Assembly: GCA_031291575.1 (NCBI GenBank)
Contig: JARLIT010000073.1
Coordinates: forward strand, 1 to 64,000
DNA: 64,000 bases
DNA from: Ancalomicrobiaceae bacterium
GTDB lineage: Bacteria; Pseudomonadota; Alphaproteobacteria; Rhizobiales; Ancalomicrobiaceae
Reading direction: 5' to 3'
Made by a program: the position numbers and the translations under genes. This document shows, one piece after another, positions 1 to 8,628 of the stretch (the first letter of the stretch is position 1; each line of letters opens with the position of its first letter). The notes beneath the pieces are model-generated. The model was not told where the DNA came from and did not search any database. It saw only the letters and a list, made by a program, of their open reading frames with translations.

Positions 1-1459
1 GATAGACCGGCTTCAGCGCGGAATAGAGGCGCCGGAACAGCGGATAGCGCTCGGCCAGCGCGGCCCGGCGATCCGGCGCCGGCAGGATCTCGGCCTCGAC
101 ATCCGGGCGGAGGCAGACAGTGGCGACGTCCTCCCCGGTCAACGCGATGCGGGCAAGCCGCGCCGCGCCGAATGCCGGCCCCTTGGCGCCGCCTTTCAAC
201 AATTGCAGCGGTTTGTCGAGCGCCGAGGCGATGATCTCGGCCCACAAGAGGCTGCGTGCGCCGCCGCCGATGAAGGCGTAATGCGTGGCACTCGTGCCGG
301 CGACGGCCAGCGCATTCTGCGCATCAAGCAAGGTGAAGGCGACCCCCTCCAGTACCGCCTGAACGAGATCGGCGCGGGCGGCACCGCCATCCATGCCGAA
401 CAGCACGCCGCGCGCGTCGGCATCATTGTGCGGCGTACGCTCGCCCTGCAGATAGGGCAGGAAGGTCACCGGCGAGACGGGCTTGGCCGCGGCCTCCACC
501 TCGGCAAGGAGTTCGGGGATCGGTGCCTTGATTGCCTGCGCGAACCAGGCGAGCGCCGAGGCGCCGTTGAGCATGGCCCCCATCTGGAACCAGCGGCCCG
601 GCAGCGCGTGGGCGAAAGCGTGCACCAGGGCAGCAGGATTGGGGGCATAACGGGCGGTGGTCACGAACACCTGGCTTGACGTGCCGAGCGAGATGAAACT
701 GTCACCGTCGTTGACCGAGCCGATGCCGACGGCCCCGGCCGCCGCGTCGCCGCCGCCGGCGGCCACCGGGATGCCGGCCGGCAGACCAAGCGTCGCAGCC
801 GCCGATCCGGTGAGGTTGCCGCTGACGTCGGTGCCTTCGAGAAGTCTCGGCAGTTGCTCGCGGTGCAAGCCGACCGCGTCGAGCGCCGGCTGCCACCAGT
901 CGCGCCGCGCCTCGTCGAGGAGGAGCGCGCCAGCGGCATCGCACATGTCGGTGGCGAATGTGCCGGTCAACTTGAGCCGGACGTAGTCCTTGGGCAGGAC
1001 GACATGAGCGATGCGCGCATGCAGATCGGCGCGGTGGCGCGCCAACCATAAGAGCTTCGGCAGCAGGAACCCAGGCATCGCCGGTACGCCGGTCGCCTCG
1101 GCTAGGCCGGAGATGCCGATATTCAATTCGTTGCACTCGGCAACCGACCGGCCGTCGTTCCACAGGATCGCCGGGGCGAGCGGGCGATCGTCGCTGCCGA
1201 GAAGCACCGCGCCATGCATCTGGCCGGACAAGCCGATGGCGGCGACATCGGAAAGCCGCGCGCCGAGGGTCGCTCTGAGGCTGGCAATCGCCTCGCATGT
1301 CGCCTGCCACCAGGCATCCGGGTCCTGCTCGGCCCAGCCCGGTTCGGGGCGGGACAGGGCGAGCGCGATCTCCGCCTCTGCCAGAAGCCGCTCGTCGCCA
1401 TCGACGACCAGCGCCTTGACTGCCGAAGTGCCTATGTCGATACCGAGATACAAGCTCAC
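1..1459 (-). CDS. xylB: xylulokinase, 3' end cut by window edge
   Basis: ATP-dependent FGGY-family kinase expected to phosphorylate D-xylulose to xylulose 5-phosphate in the cytoplasm. Reading leftward from a GTG at 1459, the protein starts MSLYLGIDIGTSAVKALVVD (phosphate-binding loop). It carries the xylulokinase signature SGQMHG near residue 80, the catalytic-Asp region GGGDAAAGAVG, and the C-terminal motifs FIGGGARS and AFGAARL. The last readable residues, YSALKPVY, are typical of the very end of XylB, so only about ten residues are missing. It lies 196 bp downstream of a LacI-type gene on the same strand, which probably controls it. The GTG is chosen because the conserved N-terminus begins there. 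Confidence 0.93.
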   Translation of the reverse strand, partial: MSLYLGIDIGTSAVKALVVDGDERLLAEAEIALALSRPEPGWAEQDPDAWWQATCEAIASLRATLGARLSDVAAIGLSGQMHGAVLLGSDDRPLAPAILWNDGRSVAECNELNIGISGLAEATGVPAMPGFLLPKLLWLARHRADLHARIAHVVLPKDYVRLKLTGTFATDMCDAAGALLLDEARRDWWQPALDAVGLHREQLPRLLEGTDVSGNLTGSAAATLGLPAGIPVAAGGGDAAAGAVGIGSVNDGDSFISLGTSSQVFVTTARYAPNPAALVHAFAHALPGRWFQMGAMLNGASALAWFAQAIKAPIPELLAEVEAAAKPVSPVTFLPYLQGERTPHNDADARGVLFGMDGGAARADLVQAVLEGVAFTLLDAQNALAVAGTSATHYAFIGGGARSLLWAEIIASALDKPLQLLKGGAKGPAFGAARLARIALTGEDVATVCLRPDVEAEILPAPDRRAALAERYPLFRRLYSALKPVY

Positions 1460-1655
1460 GTTCACCTCTGCTTGTTGATGCCCTGCCTCGGGGCACGCAT
1501 TCCAGCCAGATCCGACACGTGCGCGCACCTCAGGCAAGCGCGCGGGATGCCGCCAAACGTCACTGTGGAGAAGATCTCAGACTTGGCCGCATCGGGACCC
1601 CACGATTCACTTCCCTGTTGTCCGGTCCCTGTTGTCCGGGCACTCGTGCCGGTTT

Positions 1656-2696
1656 TCATGCACTGGGCCCGGCCGCGAGCGACGGCCCGATTGATCGGGT
1701 GGAACGGCGGACCTCAAGCTGGCAGCTGAAGATAAGCCGTTGGGGCTCGCCGGCGGGCGAGGCGATGCGTTGTTTCAGCAGTTCCCAGGCTGCGGTCCCC
1801 AACCCGTCCAGCGGCTGACGGACGGCGGTGATCGGCGGCGTCGAGGCGATCATCCAGGCGTAGTCGTCGAAGCCGACGAGCGAGAGATCGCGCGGCACGA
1901 CGAGGCCGAGGTCGCGCGCCGCCGACAGGACGCCGAGCGTTGCGGTGTTGGTGAGTGCGATGATGCCGGTGGCCCGCCTGTCAGGGGAGATCAGGTGAGG
2001 CGACAGGATGGCAGGCACGATGTCGAAGGTCAGGCCCACCTCGACGATCGCCGGTGCCGGCAGACCGGCCTCGGCGAGGGCCGCTCGCACACCGTCGCAG
2101 CGCTCGCGGATATTGGCGAGAAGAAGTGACGAGGCACAGACGAGGATCCGGGCGTGGCCGAGGCCGAGGAGGTGTTCAGCGGCCAACCGTGCTGCGGCAC
2201 GGTTGTTGACGGAGACGCTGGAAATGCCGCCGACGCCGGCGATGCGGTCGACCGCGACCACGGGCACGCCGGAGACATCGGTCAGGCTGCGCGCCGGAAA
2301 GGCGTCGGAGCACGGCACGACGATCAGGCCAGCCGGACGCCACGACAGCATGGCGGAGATGCGGGCGCGTTCCTGCACTTCGTCGCTGTTCGACGAGGAG
2401 ACGATGATATCGTAACCCTCGCCCTGCACGGCGCGTTCAATCGCGGCGATGAACCCGGTGAAGAACGGGTTGTCGAGGCTCGGCACGACGATGGCGACAA
2501 CGGCGGCTCGGCCGGTCCTGAGCTGCGAGGCGGCGCGGTCGATCTGGTAATCGAGTTCGGCGGCGACTTCGAGCACACGCTTGGCCAGTTCCGGATCGAC
2601 CGCCTTGCGGTTGCCGAGCACATTGGAGACCGTGGCCGTGGAAACGCCGGCCCTTAAGGCCACATCACGCATGGTCGGAGCGCGTCGCGACACCAT
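1656..2696 (-). CDS. LacI-family sugar-responsive transcriptional regulator
   Basis: 346-residue LacI/GalR-type repressor. The N-terminal helix-turn-helix and hinge run from TMRDVALRAGVSTATVSNVL (residues 8-27) to about residue 60, followed by a periplasmic-binding-protein-like sensor domain (VVAIVVPSLDNPFF, DLSLVGFDDYAWM). The start is supported by GGAGG five bases upstream. It lies upstream of xylB on the same strand and divergent from the GH31 gene, so it plausibly controls both. The palindrome AAATCGATTT at 2857-2866, about 160 bp upstream of its start, is a candidate operator. The ligand is not readable from sequence; xylose or a xylose-containing oligosaccharide is a guess from the neighbours. 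Confidence 0.92.
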   Translation of the reverse strand: MVSRRAPTMRDVALRAGVSTATVSNVLGNRKAVDPELAKRVLEVAAELDYQIDRAASQLRTGRAAVVAIVVPSLDNPFFTGFIAAIERAVQGEGYDIIVSSSNSDEVQERARISAMLSWRPAGLIVVPCSDAFPARSLTDVSGVPVVAVDRIAGVGGISSVSVNNRAAARLAAEHLLGLGHARILVCASSLLLANIRERCDGVRAALAEAGLPAPAIVEVGLTFDIVPAILSPHLISPDRRATGIIALTNTATLGVLSAARDLGLVVPRDLSLVGFDDYAWMIASTPPITAVRQPLDGLGTAAWELLKQRIASPAGEPQRLIFSCQLEVRRSTRSIGPSLAAGPSA

Positions 2697-3212
2697 TTGA
2701 CCTCCGCCGCTCGGCGCGACGGCCCTGCCGCTGCCTTCGCCGCCTTCTGGCGGCCTTGTCGTTGTTCATCGACTTCTGGCGGCTTTCTTGGCGTCAGCCG
2801 CCTTCCAGCGGTGAGCGAGGCGGCGGACGGCGCCATTTCAAGTACAGCCGTCTCAAAAATCGATTTACGCGAAGACCGGTAACAGACGTTCCGGCGTGGG
2901 TCAAGGCTCGGAGAATGGCGCAAAGCTCATTGTCGCGAAGCACTGGCAGCCATCCGGACTGCCCCCAATGCATCACGGATTATCGGTATAGTATCAATAT
3001 GTTATGCTGTAGCGCGCGATCGGCCCCAGCACTCGAGATTCGCCTGAACGACGAGGCGAGAGGAAGATGGCCGGCCGACGAATGGCGTGAAGCGCCCGGC
3101 ACCACATTCACCGCGACCGGCGCCCGTGATATCGACTGTGATCGATCGCCGCAGCCGGCCTCGGCGAGCCAACACTGCCTGCGACGGCCGCCAAACGGCC
3201 GAGGAAACGCCG
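2697..3212. promoter_or_regulatory. divergent intergenic region, LacI gene / GH31 gene
   Basis: No convincing gene. The region holds the 10-bp perfect palindrome AAATCGATTT (2857-2866), a plausible LacI-type operator, and an AT-rich patch around 2980-3010 that could be the GH31 promoter. A reading frame continues upstream of the chosen GH31 start from 3087, but it encodes an Arg/Pro-rich, low-complexity stretch unlike a real N-terminus. It is treated as leader sequence. Confidence 0.5.
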
Positions 3213-5624
3213 ATGTCGCTGACGCCCCCTCCTGTCTTCGCCGTGATCACCCGCGATACCGCCCGGCTGACGCTCGCCGCTCCGCAAGGCCATGTCGCCC
3301 ATGTCTTCGTTCTCGAAGACGACATCATCCGCGTGATGGTGCTGCCCAGGGGGGCACTCAACCTGACGAAGACCTGGGCGATTGCCCCGGGGGCGGAGGA
3401 CGTGCCGACGAATGGCCGAGACCGCTTCGATCTGACCGGCTTCACCTGCCCCGCATTCGATCTTGCCGAGGCGGACGGACGGCTGACCGTCTCGACATCG
3501 CGGCTGCGGCTGACGGTGACGCTCGCGGGTCTCTACTGCCGCTGGGACAGTCTCACCCGCGGCAGCTGGCACACGATGGCCGAGGACCGGGCGACGCAGG
3601 CCTATAACTTCGGCTGGTGGGACGCGCGCATCTATCACTACCTGAAGCGCGAGCCGGACGAGATGTATTTCGGCCTCGGCGAGCGCGCCGGCCTCGCCAA
3701 CCGCGCCGGCCAGTCCTACCGCATGGTCAACCTCGATGCGATGGGCTATTCGGCGCGCACCACCGATCCCTTGTACAAGCACATCCCGTTCTACATGGTG
3801 TGGAAGACATCGGTGCAGGCGCCACTCGGGGTGTTCTACGATACGCTTGCCGACTGCACCTTCGACATGGGCCGCGAACTCGACAACTACCACGGCCACT
3901 ACCGTTCGTTCATCGCCGAGGCCGGCGATCTCGACTATTACATCATCGCAGGCGAGCGGCCGGCCGACATCACCAAGCGTTTCACCTGGCTGACCGGTCG
4001 TCCGGCCATGATGCCGAAATGGTCGCTCGGCTACTCCGGCTCGACCATGAGCTATACCGACGCGCCCGACGCCCAGGGCCGGATGCAGGAGTTTCTCGAC
4101 AAGTGCCGGGAGCACGACATCCCCTGCCAGTCGTTCCACCTGTCGTCCGGCTACACCTCGATCGGAGCAAAACGCTACGTCTTCAACTGGAACCGCGACA
4201 AGTTCCCGGACCCGAAGGCATTTGCTGAAAGCTATCTCGGCCACGGCGTCCGGCTCTGCGCCAACATCAAGCCCTGCCTCCTGAAGGATCATCCGCGCTT
4301 CGCCGAGGCCGAGCGCGAGGGCCTGCTGGTGGGAAACGAAGACGGCTCGCCGAACCTTGTGCAGTTCTGGGACGAGGCCGGCGCCTACCTCGACTTCACC
4401 AACCCGAAGACGTTTAAGTGGTGGAAGGACCGGGTGAAGGACGCGCTGCTCGACTACGGCATTGCCGCCACCTGGAACGACAACAACGAATTCGAGATCT
4501 GGAGCGATCGGGCGGAGATCGACTTCTTCGGCCAGCCGCGCAAAGCCAAGGACTTCAAGCCGCTACACACGCTGTTGATGATCCAGGCGTCCCAACAGGC
4601 GCAGCGCGAGCATGCCCCGACAAGCCGGCCGTTCCTGATCTCGCGCGCCGGCGCCACCGGCATGCAGCGCTATGTACAGACCTGGTCGGGCGACAATTAC
4701 ACCTCCTGGGAGACGCTCGAATTCAACGTCCGCATGGGCACCGAACTGGCGGTTTCCGGCGTGTCCAACACCGGCCACGACATCGGCGGCTTCGCCGGCC
4801 CAAAGCCGGAGCCGGAACTGTTCCTGAGGTGGGTGCAGTTCGGCATCTTCCTGCCGCGCTTTTCCATCCACTCGTGGAATGACGACGCCACCGCCAACGA
4901 ACCGTGGATGTATGCGGAGATCACGCCGGCGATAGCGCGGCTGATCAAGCTGCGCACCGCGCTGATCCCCTATTTCTACGATCTCCTCTGGTGGTCGCAC
5001 AGCGCCTACGAGCCGATGATCCGGCCGACCTACTATGACTTCCCGGATGATCCCCGCTCATTCGGGGAGAACACCGACATGATGGTCGGCGCCAACCTCC
5101 TCGTCGCGCCGGTGGTGACACGGGGGGCGCGCGAACGGCGCGTCTATCTGCCGGCGGGCGCCGGCTGGGTCGATTTCTGGACCGGCAAGCATTATGTCGG
5201 CGGGCAGGAAATCAGAGTCAACGCGCCTTGGGAGCAGCCGCCGGTGTTTGCCCGCGAGGGCTCGGTCCTTCCGATCAACACCGCGCCGGCGCATTTCAAC
5301 GATGCGTCGGACGAGCGCGGCTTCCTGGTCTATCCGCCAAAAGGTGAGGGATCCTTCATCGCCACCTGTCACGAGGACGACGGCGCGAGCGAAGCTTATC
5401 GCGACGGCGCGTTCGGCGAATGGCAACTCGCCGTGACGGCGACCGCCGAAACCATCACGATCGCGGTATCAAAGGCCGGTCAGCGTCCGCCGCTCGACCG
5501 CTTCGTCCGGCTCATCCTGCCGAAAACAGAGACGCGCACGATCGTTGTCGAGGGCGGGCGGGCGCGGGTGGGAGATCTACCCGAATTCGACGATCCGATT
5601 CTGGTGGAATTGCCGCCGGCGTAG
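3213..5624 (+). CDS. GH31 alpha-glycosidase (alpha-glucosidase or alpha-xylosidase)
   Basis: 803-residue glycoside hydrolase of family 31, a retaining alpha-glycosidase. Visible signatures are an N-terminal beta-sandwich with GLGERAG, the catalytic nucleophile in WNDNNEFE (Asp423) and the acid/base in WSGDNYTSW (Asp494), followed by C-terminal beta domains. No signal peptide is seen, so it probably acts on imported oligosaccharides in the cytoplasm. The ATG at 3213 is chosen over an in-frame extension because GAGG precedes it and the upstream residues are low complexity. Glucosidase versus xylosidase cannot be decided from motifs; the xylulokinase and GH3 neighbours make a xylose-containing substrate possible. 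The sulfoquinovosidase subfamily is unlikely because the nucleophile motif differs. Confidence 0.88.
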   Translation: MSLTPPPVFAVITRDTARLTLAAPQGHVAHVFVLEDDIIRVMVLPRGALNLTKTWAIAPGAEDVPTNGRDRFDLTGFTCPAFDLAEADGRLTVSTSRLRLTVTLAGLYCRWDSLTRGSWHTMAEDRATQAYNFGWWDARIYHYLKREPDEMYFGLGERAGLANRAGQSYRMVNLDAMGYSARTTDPLYKHIPFYMVWKTSVQAPLGVFYDTLADCTFDMGRELDNYHGHYRSFIAEAGDLDYYIIAGERPADITKRFTWLTGRPAMMPKWSLGYSGSTMSYTDAPDAQGRMQEFLDKCREHDIPCQSFHLSSGYTSIGAKRYVFNWNRDKFPDPKAFAESYLGHGVRLCANIKPCLLKDHPRFAEAEREGLLVGNEDGSPNLVQFWDEAGAYLDFTNPKTFKWWKDRVKDALLDYGIAATWNDNNEFEIWSDRAEIDFFGQPRKAKDFKPLHTLLMIQASQQAQREHAPTSRPFLISRAGATGMQRYVQTWSGDNYTSWETLEFNVRMGTELAVSGVSNTGHDIGGFAGPKPEPELFLRWVQFGIFLPRFSIHSWNDDATANEPWMYAEITPAIARLIKLRTALIPYFYDLLWWSHSAYEPMIRPTYYDFPDDPRSFGENTDMMVGANLLVAPVVTRGARERRVYLPAGAGWVDFWTGKHYVGGQEIRVNAPWEQPPVFAREGSVLPINTAPAHFNDASDERGFLVYPPKGEGSFIATCHEDDGASEAYRDGAFGEWQLAVTATAETITIAVSKAGQRPPLDRFVRLILPKTETRTIVVEGGRARVGDLPEFDDPILVELPPA

Positions 5625-5716
5625 CGGATCGGTGGCCTCGGAACCGACCATCACGCGTCTGTCACCGGGCATTGCTAGAGAGCGGCGTCCCCTCAGGCTG
5701 TCTCGGAGTGCTCCCC

Positions 5717-6544
5717 ATGCCTCTCATCGACGGACGTCCGGTCCTCGGCGCCGCCCTGACGCTAAAGACGCTGGCGCAACACCGCGACTGGATCATCAAC
5801 CGGCAGCGCGACCTCGAACTGCAGGATTTCTGCGAGTTGGCCGTGCTTGACGGCGACTGGCGCGCGACAGCCGAGGCCATCAAGCGGTTGCTCGACGGCT
5901 ACGAGGGGCGGCTCGGCATGCACGGGCCGTTCTGGGGGCTCGTTCTCGACGCCGAGGACCCGCAGATCCGCGCCGTCGTCACCCGGCGGCTCCTACAGGG
6001 GCTGGAGATAGCCGAGGCGATCGGCGCGACGCAGATGGTCATCCATTCGCCCTACACCACCTGGGACCACAACAATCTCGACATCTATGCCAATGCCCGC
6101 GACAAGATGATCGACCGGGTGCACGACACGTTGTCGAGCGTGGTGCCGCGCGCCGAGGACATCGGCCTCGAACTGGTGATCGAAAATATCGAGGATATCG
6201 ACCCCTATGCGCGGGTCGAACTGGCCGAGAGCTTCGACAGCGATTCTGTGCTGGTCTCCATCGACACCGGCCACGCACTCTATGCGCACGTCAGCCTCGG
6301 CGCGCCGCCGGTCGACTATTACGTCCAGGCGGCGGACGAACTGTTGGCGCATATCCACCTGCAGGATGCGGACGGCTACGCCGACCGCCACTGGCAGCCG
6401 GGCGATGGGGCAGTCAACTGGCGCGCCGTGTTTGCGGCAATCGCCCGCATCGACGCCGATCCCCGGCTGATCATCGAGGTGAGGGATCCCGGCCAGCTGA
6501 TGCGCGGCGTGGAGTACCTGACGCGGCTGGGCGTGGCTGTTTGA
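5717..6544 (+). CDS. sugar phosphate isomerase/epimerase (xylose-isomerase-like TIM barrel)
   Basis: 275-residue member of the AP-endonuclease-2 / xylose-isomerase-like TIM-barrel superfamily. Metal-ligand positions typical of the fold are visible: a Glu in VIENIED, Asp/His in SIDTGHALY, His in HIHLQDADG and a C-terminal Glu in LIIEV. The start ATG at 5717 follows GGAG at a good distance. It lies 92 bp after the GH31 gene on the same strand, so the two are probably co-transcribed and this enzyme may isomerise or epimerise the released sugar or a derivative. The exact substrate cannot be named. Confidence 0.8.
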   Translation: MPLIDGRPVLGAALTLKTLAQHRDWIINRQRDLELQDFCELAVLDGDWRATAEAIKRLLDGYEGRLGMHGPFWGLVLDAEDPQIRAVVTRRLLQGLEIAEAIGATQMVIHSPYTTWDHNNLDIYANARDKMIDRVHDTLSSVVPRAEDIGLELVIENIEDIDPYARVELAESFDSDSVLVSIDTGHALYAHVSLGAPPVDYYVQAADELLAHIHLQDADGYADRHWQPGDGAVNWRAVFAAIARIDADPRLIIEVRDPGQLMRGVEYLTRLGVAV

Positions 6545-6605
6545 CGTCGAGATCGGCGGGACAGGCACAATCTGGCGCGGTGAGGTGCCAGGCCAGCCAA
6601 GTTGT

Positions 6606-6629
6606 CGTCCCGGCGCAAGCCGGGATCCA
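6606..6629. repeat. REP-like palindrome between convergent genes
   Basis: Contains CCCGGC-GCAA-GCCGGG followed by ATCCA. Nearly the same palindrome occurs twice, in inverted orientation, at 26131-26246, so this is a dispersed repeat of the REP type. It lies in the short gap between two converging genes and could serve as a bidirectional terminator. Confidence 0.7.
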
Positions 6630-6669
6630 CTCGCCTATCATGGCGTCTGCTCGGCTGGAGCGGTCCGGC

Positions 6670-7479
6670 TCAGGTGGCTATCAGCACCTCGATGCCGCGC
6701 CGCTCGAACTCCTTGACGTCGGCATCCGAAATGCCATCGTCGGTGATGAACGACTGGATGACGTCGAGCGAGCCGAGCCGAGTGAACGACGTCTTGTTGA
6801 TCTTGGTGGAATCGGCGACGAGATAGACATGCGCCGCCGCCTTGATCATCGCCTGCTTCAACTGCAGGTCGGCGAAGCTCGGGTAGGTCAGGCCGGTATC
6901 GAGCGCCACGCCGGCGGTGGCGAGAAACAGCTTTGCCGCGAACACGTCGGAAAAATACTCGACGCTCTTGTCGCCGGAGAGCGACAGCGTCGGCGACTTG
7001 AACTGGCCGCCCGGCATGTGCACGGCAAACGTCGGCACGGCGCCGAGGATGATGGCGATGTTGAGCGCGTTGGTGATGAGGGTAAGATTGCGCTTCGTCG
7101 TCAGGCGAAGCGCAATTTCGGTCGTCGTGGTGCCGGCGTCCATGATCAGAGTCTCGCCGTCCTTGACGAGGCTGGCCGCCAGCGCGCCGATGCGGCGCTT
7201 CTTGTCCATGTTGTCCTGGTGATGCAGGACCATGGTGCCGACCTGCGGCTTGACCGGATTGAGGAACGCTCCGCCATGTTCGCGGGTGATGAAGCCTTCG
7301 CTTTCGAGCCGCTCCAGATCCTGCCGTATGGTAGCGTCCGATACCTGGAAGGCGACCGCCAGATCGCGCACGCGAGCCGAGCCCTCCTCCTGAATCCATT
7401 CCAGAATCCGACGCCGGCGAGGCTCGGACAGGAGCCCCGTCAGGCTTTCGTTCGTCTCCTGGAACACTTTTGATTCCAT
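6670..7479 (-). CDS. DeoR-family transcriptional regulator
   Basis: 269-residue DeoR/GlpR-type sugar-phosphate-responsive repressor. The N-terminal winged HTH lies around residues 20-75 (RRRRILEWIQEEGSARVRDL, then VSDATIRQDLERLE), followed by the DeoR C-terminal sensor with the phospho-sugar-binding signature DAGTTTTE. It is the last gene on the same strand as the RbsABC-type transporter, 102 bp after the permease, so it probably senses an intermediate of this pathway and controls the two-armed locus. The TTGATTGAT copies between 12090 and 12320 are candidate binding sites. Confidence 0.9.
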   Translation of the reverse strand: MESKVFQETNESLTGLLSEPRRRRILEWIQEEGSARVRDLAVAFQVSDATIRQDLERLESEGFITREHGGAFLNPVKPQVGTMVLHHQDNMDKKRRIGALAASLVKDGETLIMDAGTTTTEIALRLTTKRNLTLITNALNIAIILGAVPTFAVHMPGGQFKSPTLSLSGDKSVEYFSDVFAAKLFLATAGVALDTGLTYPSFADLQLKQAMIKAAAHVYLVADSTKINKTSFTRLGSLDVIQSFITDDGISDADVKEFERRGIEVLIAT

Positions 7480-7581
7480 CGTGAAAGCCCGCCGAATGAG
7501 AACTGAACGGAAGATATCCTCTGACAGTTCACGTTTACCGGCAAAAACCGCAAGGGCAACAGAAAATCATCAGTTAAACGA

Positions 7582-8628
7582 TCAACCCCGCTGCTGCAGG
7601 ATGACTCGGGCCTGGAGTTTCTGCTGCACCTGGTCGATCACCACGGCTCCGATGATCACCGCGCCCTTGATCACCGTCTGCCAGAAGGCCGAGACGCCCA
7701 TCATGATCATGCCGTCGGCCAAGATGCCGATGACGAAGGCGCCGATGATGGTGCCGCCGATCTTGCCGCGTCCGCCGGACATCGAGGTGCCGCCCAGCAC
7801 CGCTGCGGCGATGGCATTCAACTCGAAGGTCTCGCCGGTCGCCGGATGGCTCGCCTGCAGCTGCGACGCGATGATCAGTCCGACCAGCGCGGCACAGAGC
7901 CCGGAGAACATGTAGACGAACAGCTTGACCCGATCGACGTTGACGCCCGACAGGGCAGCGCCGCGTTCGTTGCCGCCGACGGCATAGATGTGGCGGCCGA
8001 GCGGGGTGCGCGCGGCGATATAGGCGGCGATCAGCGCCACGGCAATCAGCATCCAGATCAATATCGGCACTGTCAGAAAGCTGCCGTCGCCGATCGACTT
8101 GAATGTGTCGGATCCGTATTCCGGATTGCCGTTGAGGTTCGGGAAAGTTCGGCCGTCGGAGGAGAGCAGCGCCGCACCGCGTGCCATGTAGAGCGTGCCC
8201 AGCGTCGCGATGAAGGGAGCGACATTCAGCTTGGTGATCAGGATGCCGTTGATCCAGCCAATGATGACGCCGACGACCATGACGATCAGGCAGATCTCGA
8301 TGGTGTTGAACTGCAGCGTCCAGCCGACGCCAGTATTGATGCCGTAGAGCACCAGCCAGCCGGCGACCATGGCGCACAGGCCGACGATCGATCCCACCGA
8401 CAGATCGATGCCGCCGGTGATGATGACGAAGGTCATGCCGATGGCGAGAAAGGCGTTGAGCGCCACGTGCTTCGAAACGAGGACCACATTCTCCGCCGTC
8501 AGGAAGTTCGGTGCGGCATAGGCGAAGAAGCCGAACACCAGCAGCAGGGCGACGAACGTGCGCAGTCTGAGGATCAGCAGCGTGACGGAGGTCGATGACA
8601 GGTCATGTCCGAGAAGAGGGCGCATCAT
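7582..8628 (-). CDS. sugar ABC transporter permease, RbsC type
   Basis: 348-residue integral membrane permease of the ribose/xylose-type (CUT2) importers. It is strongly hydrophobic with about 8-10 membrane segments and carries the family signatures FVIITGGIDLSVGSIVGL near the N-terminus and AAAVLGGTSMSGGRGKIGGT near the C-terminus. Its ATG at 8626-8628 overlaps the stop of the upstream ATPase gene as ATGA, implying translational coupling. It forms the channel of the importer with the ATPase and binding protein encoded upstream. Confidence 0.93.
   Translation of the reverse strand: MMRPLLGHDLSSTSVTLLILRLRTFVALLLVFGFFAYAAPNFLTAENVVLVSKHVALNAFLAIGMTFVIITGGIDLSVGSIVGLCAMVAGWLVLYGINTGVGWTLQFNTIEICLIVMVVGVIIGWINGILITKLNVAPFIATLGTLYMARGAALLSSDGRTFPNLNGNPEYGSDTFKSIGDGSFLTVPILIWMLIAVALIAAYIAARTPLGRHIYAVGGNERGAALSGVNVDRVKLFVYMFSGLCAALVGLIIASQLQASHPATGETFELNAIAAAVLGGTSMSGGRGKIGGTIIGAFVIGILADGMIMMGVSAFWQTVIKGAVIIGAVVIDQVQQKLQARVILQQRG

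Noticed and set aside
3087-3212. Upstream extension of the GH31 protein
   Set aside because: The added residues are low-complexity Arg/Pro-rich, and the ATG at 3213 has a GAGG and begins the conserved protein.
3213-5624. GH31 enzyme as a sulfoquinovosidase, with the split transketolase as a sulfo-transketolase pathway
   Set aside because: The nucleophile motif WNDNNEFE is not of the YihQ type, and the transketolase operon contains an FGGY kinase that a sulfo-transketolase route does not need.
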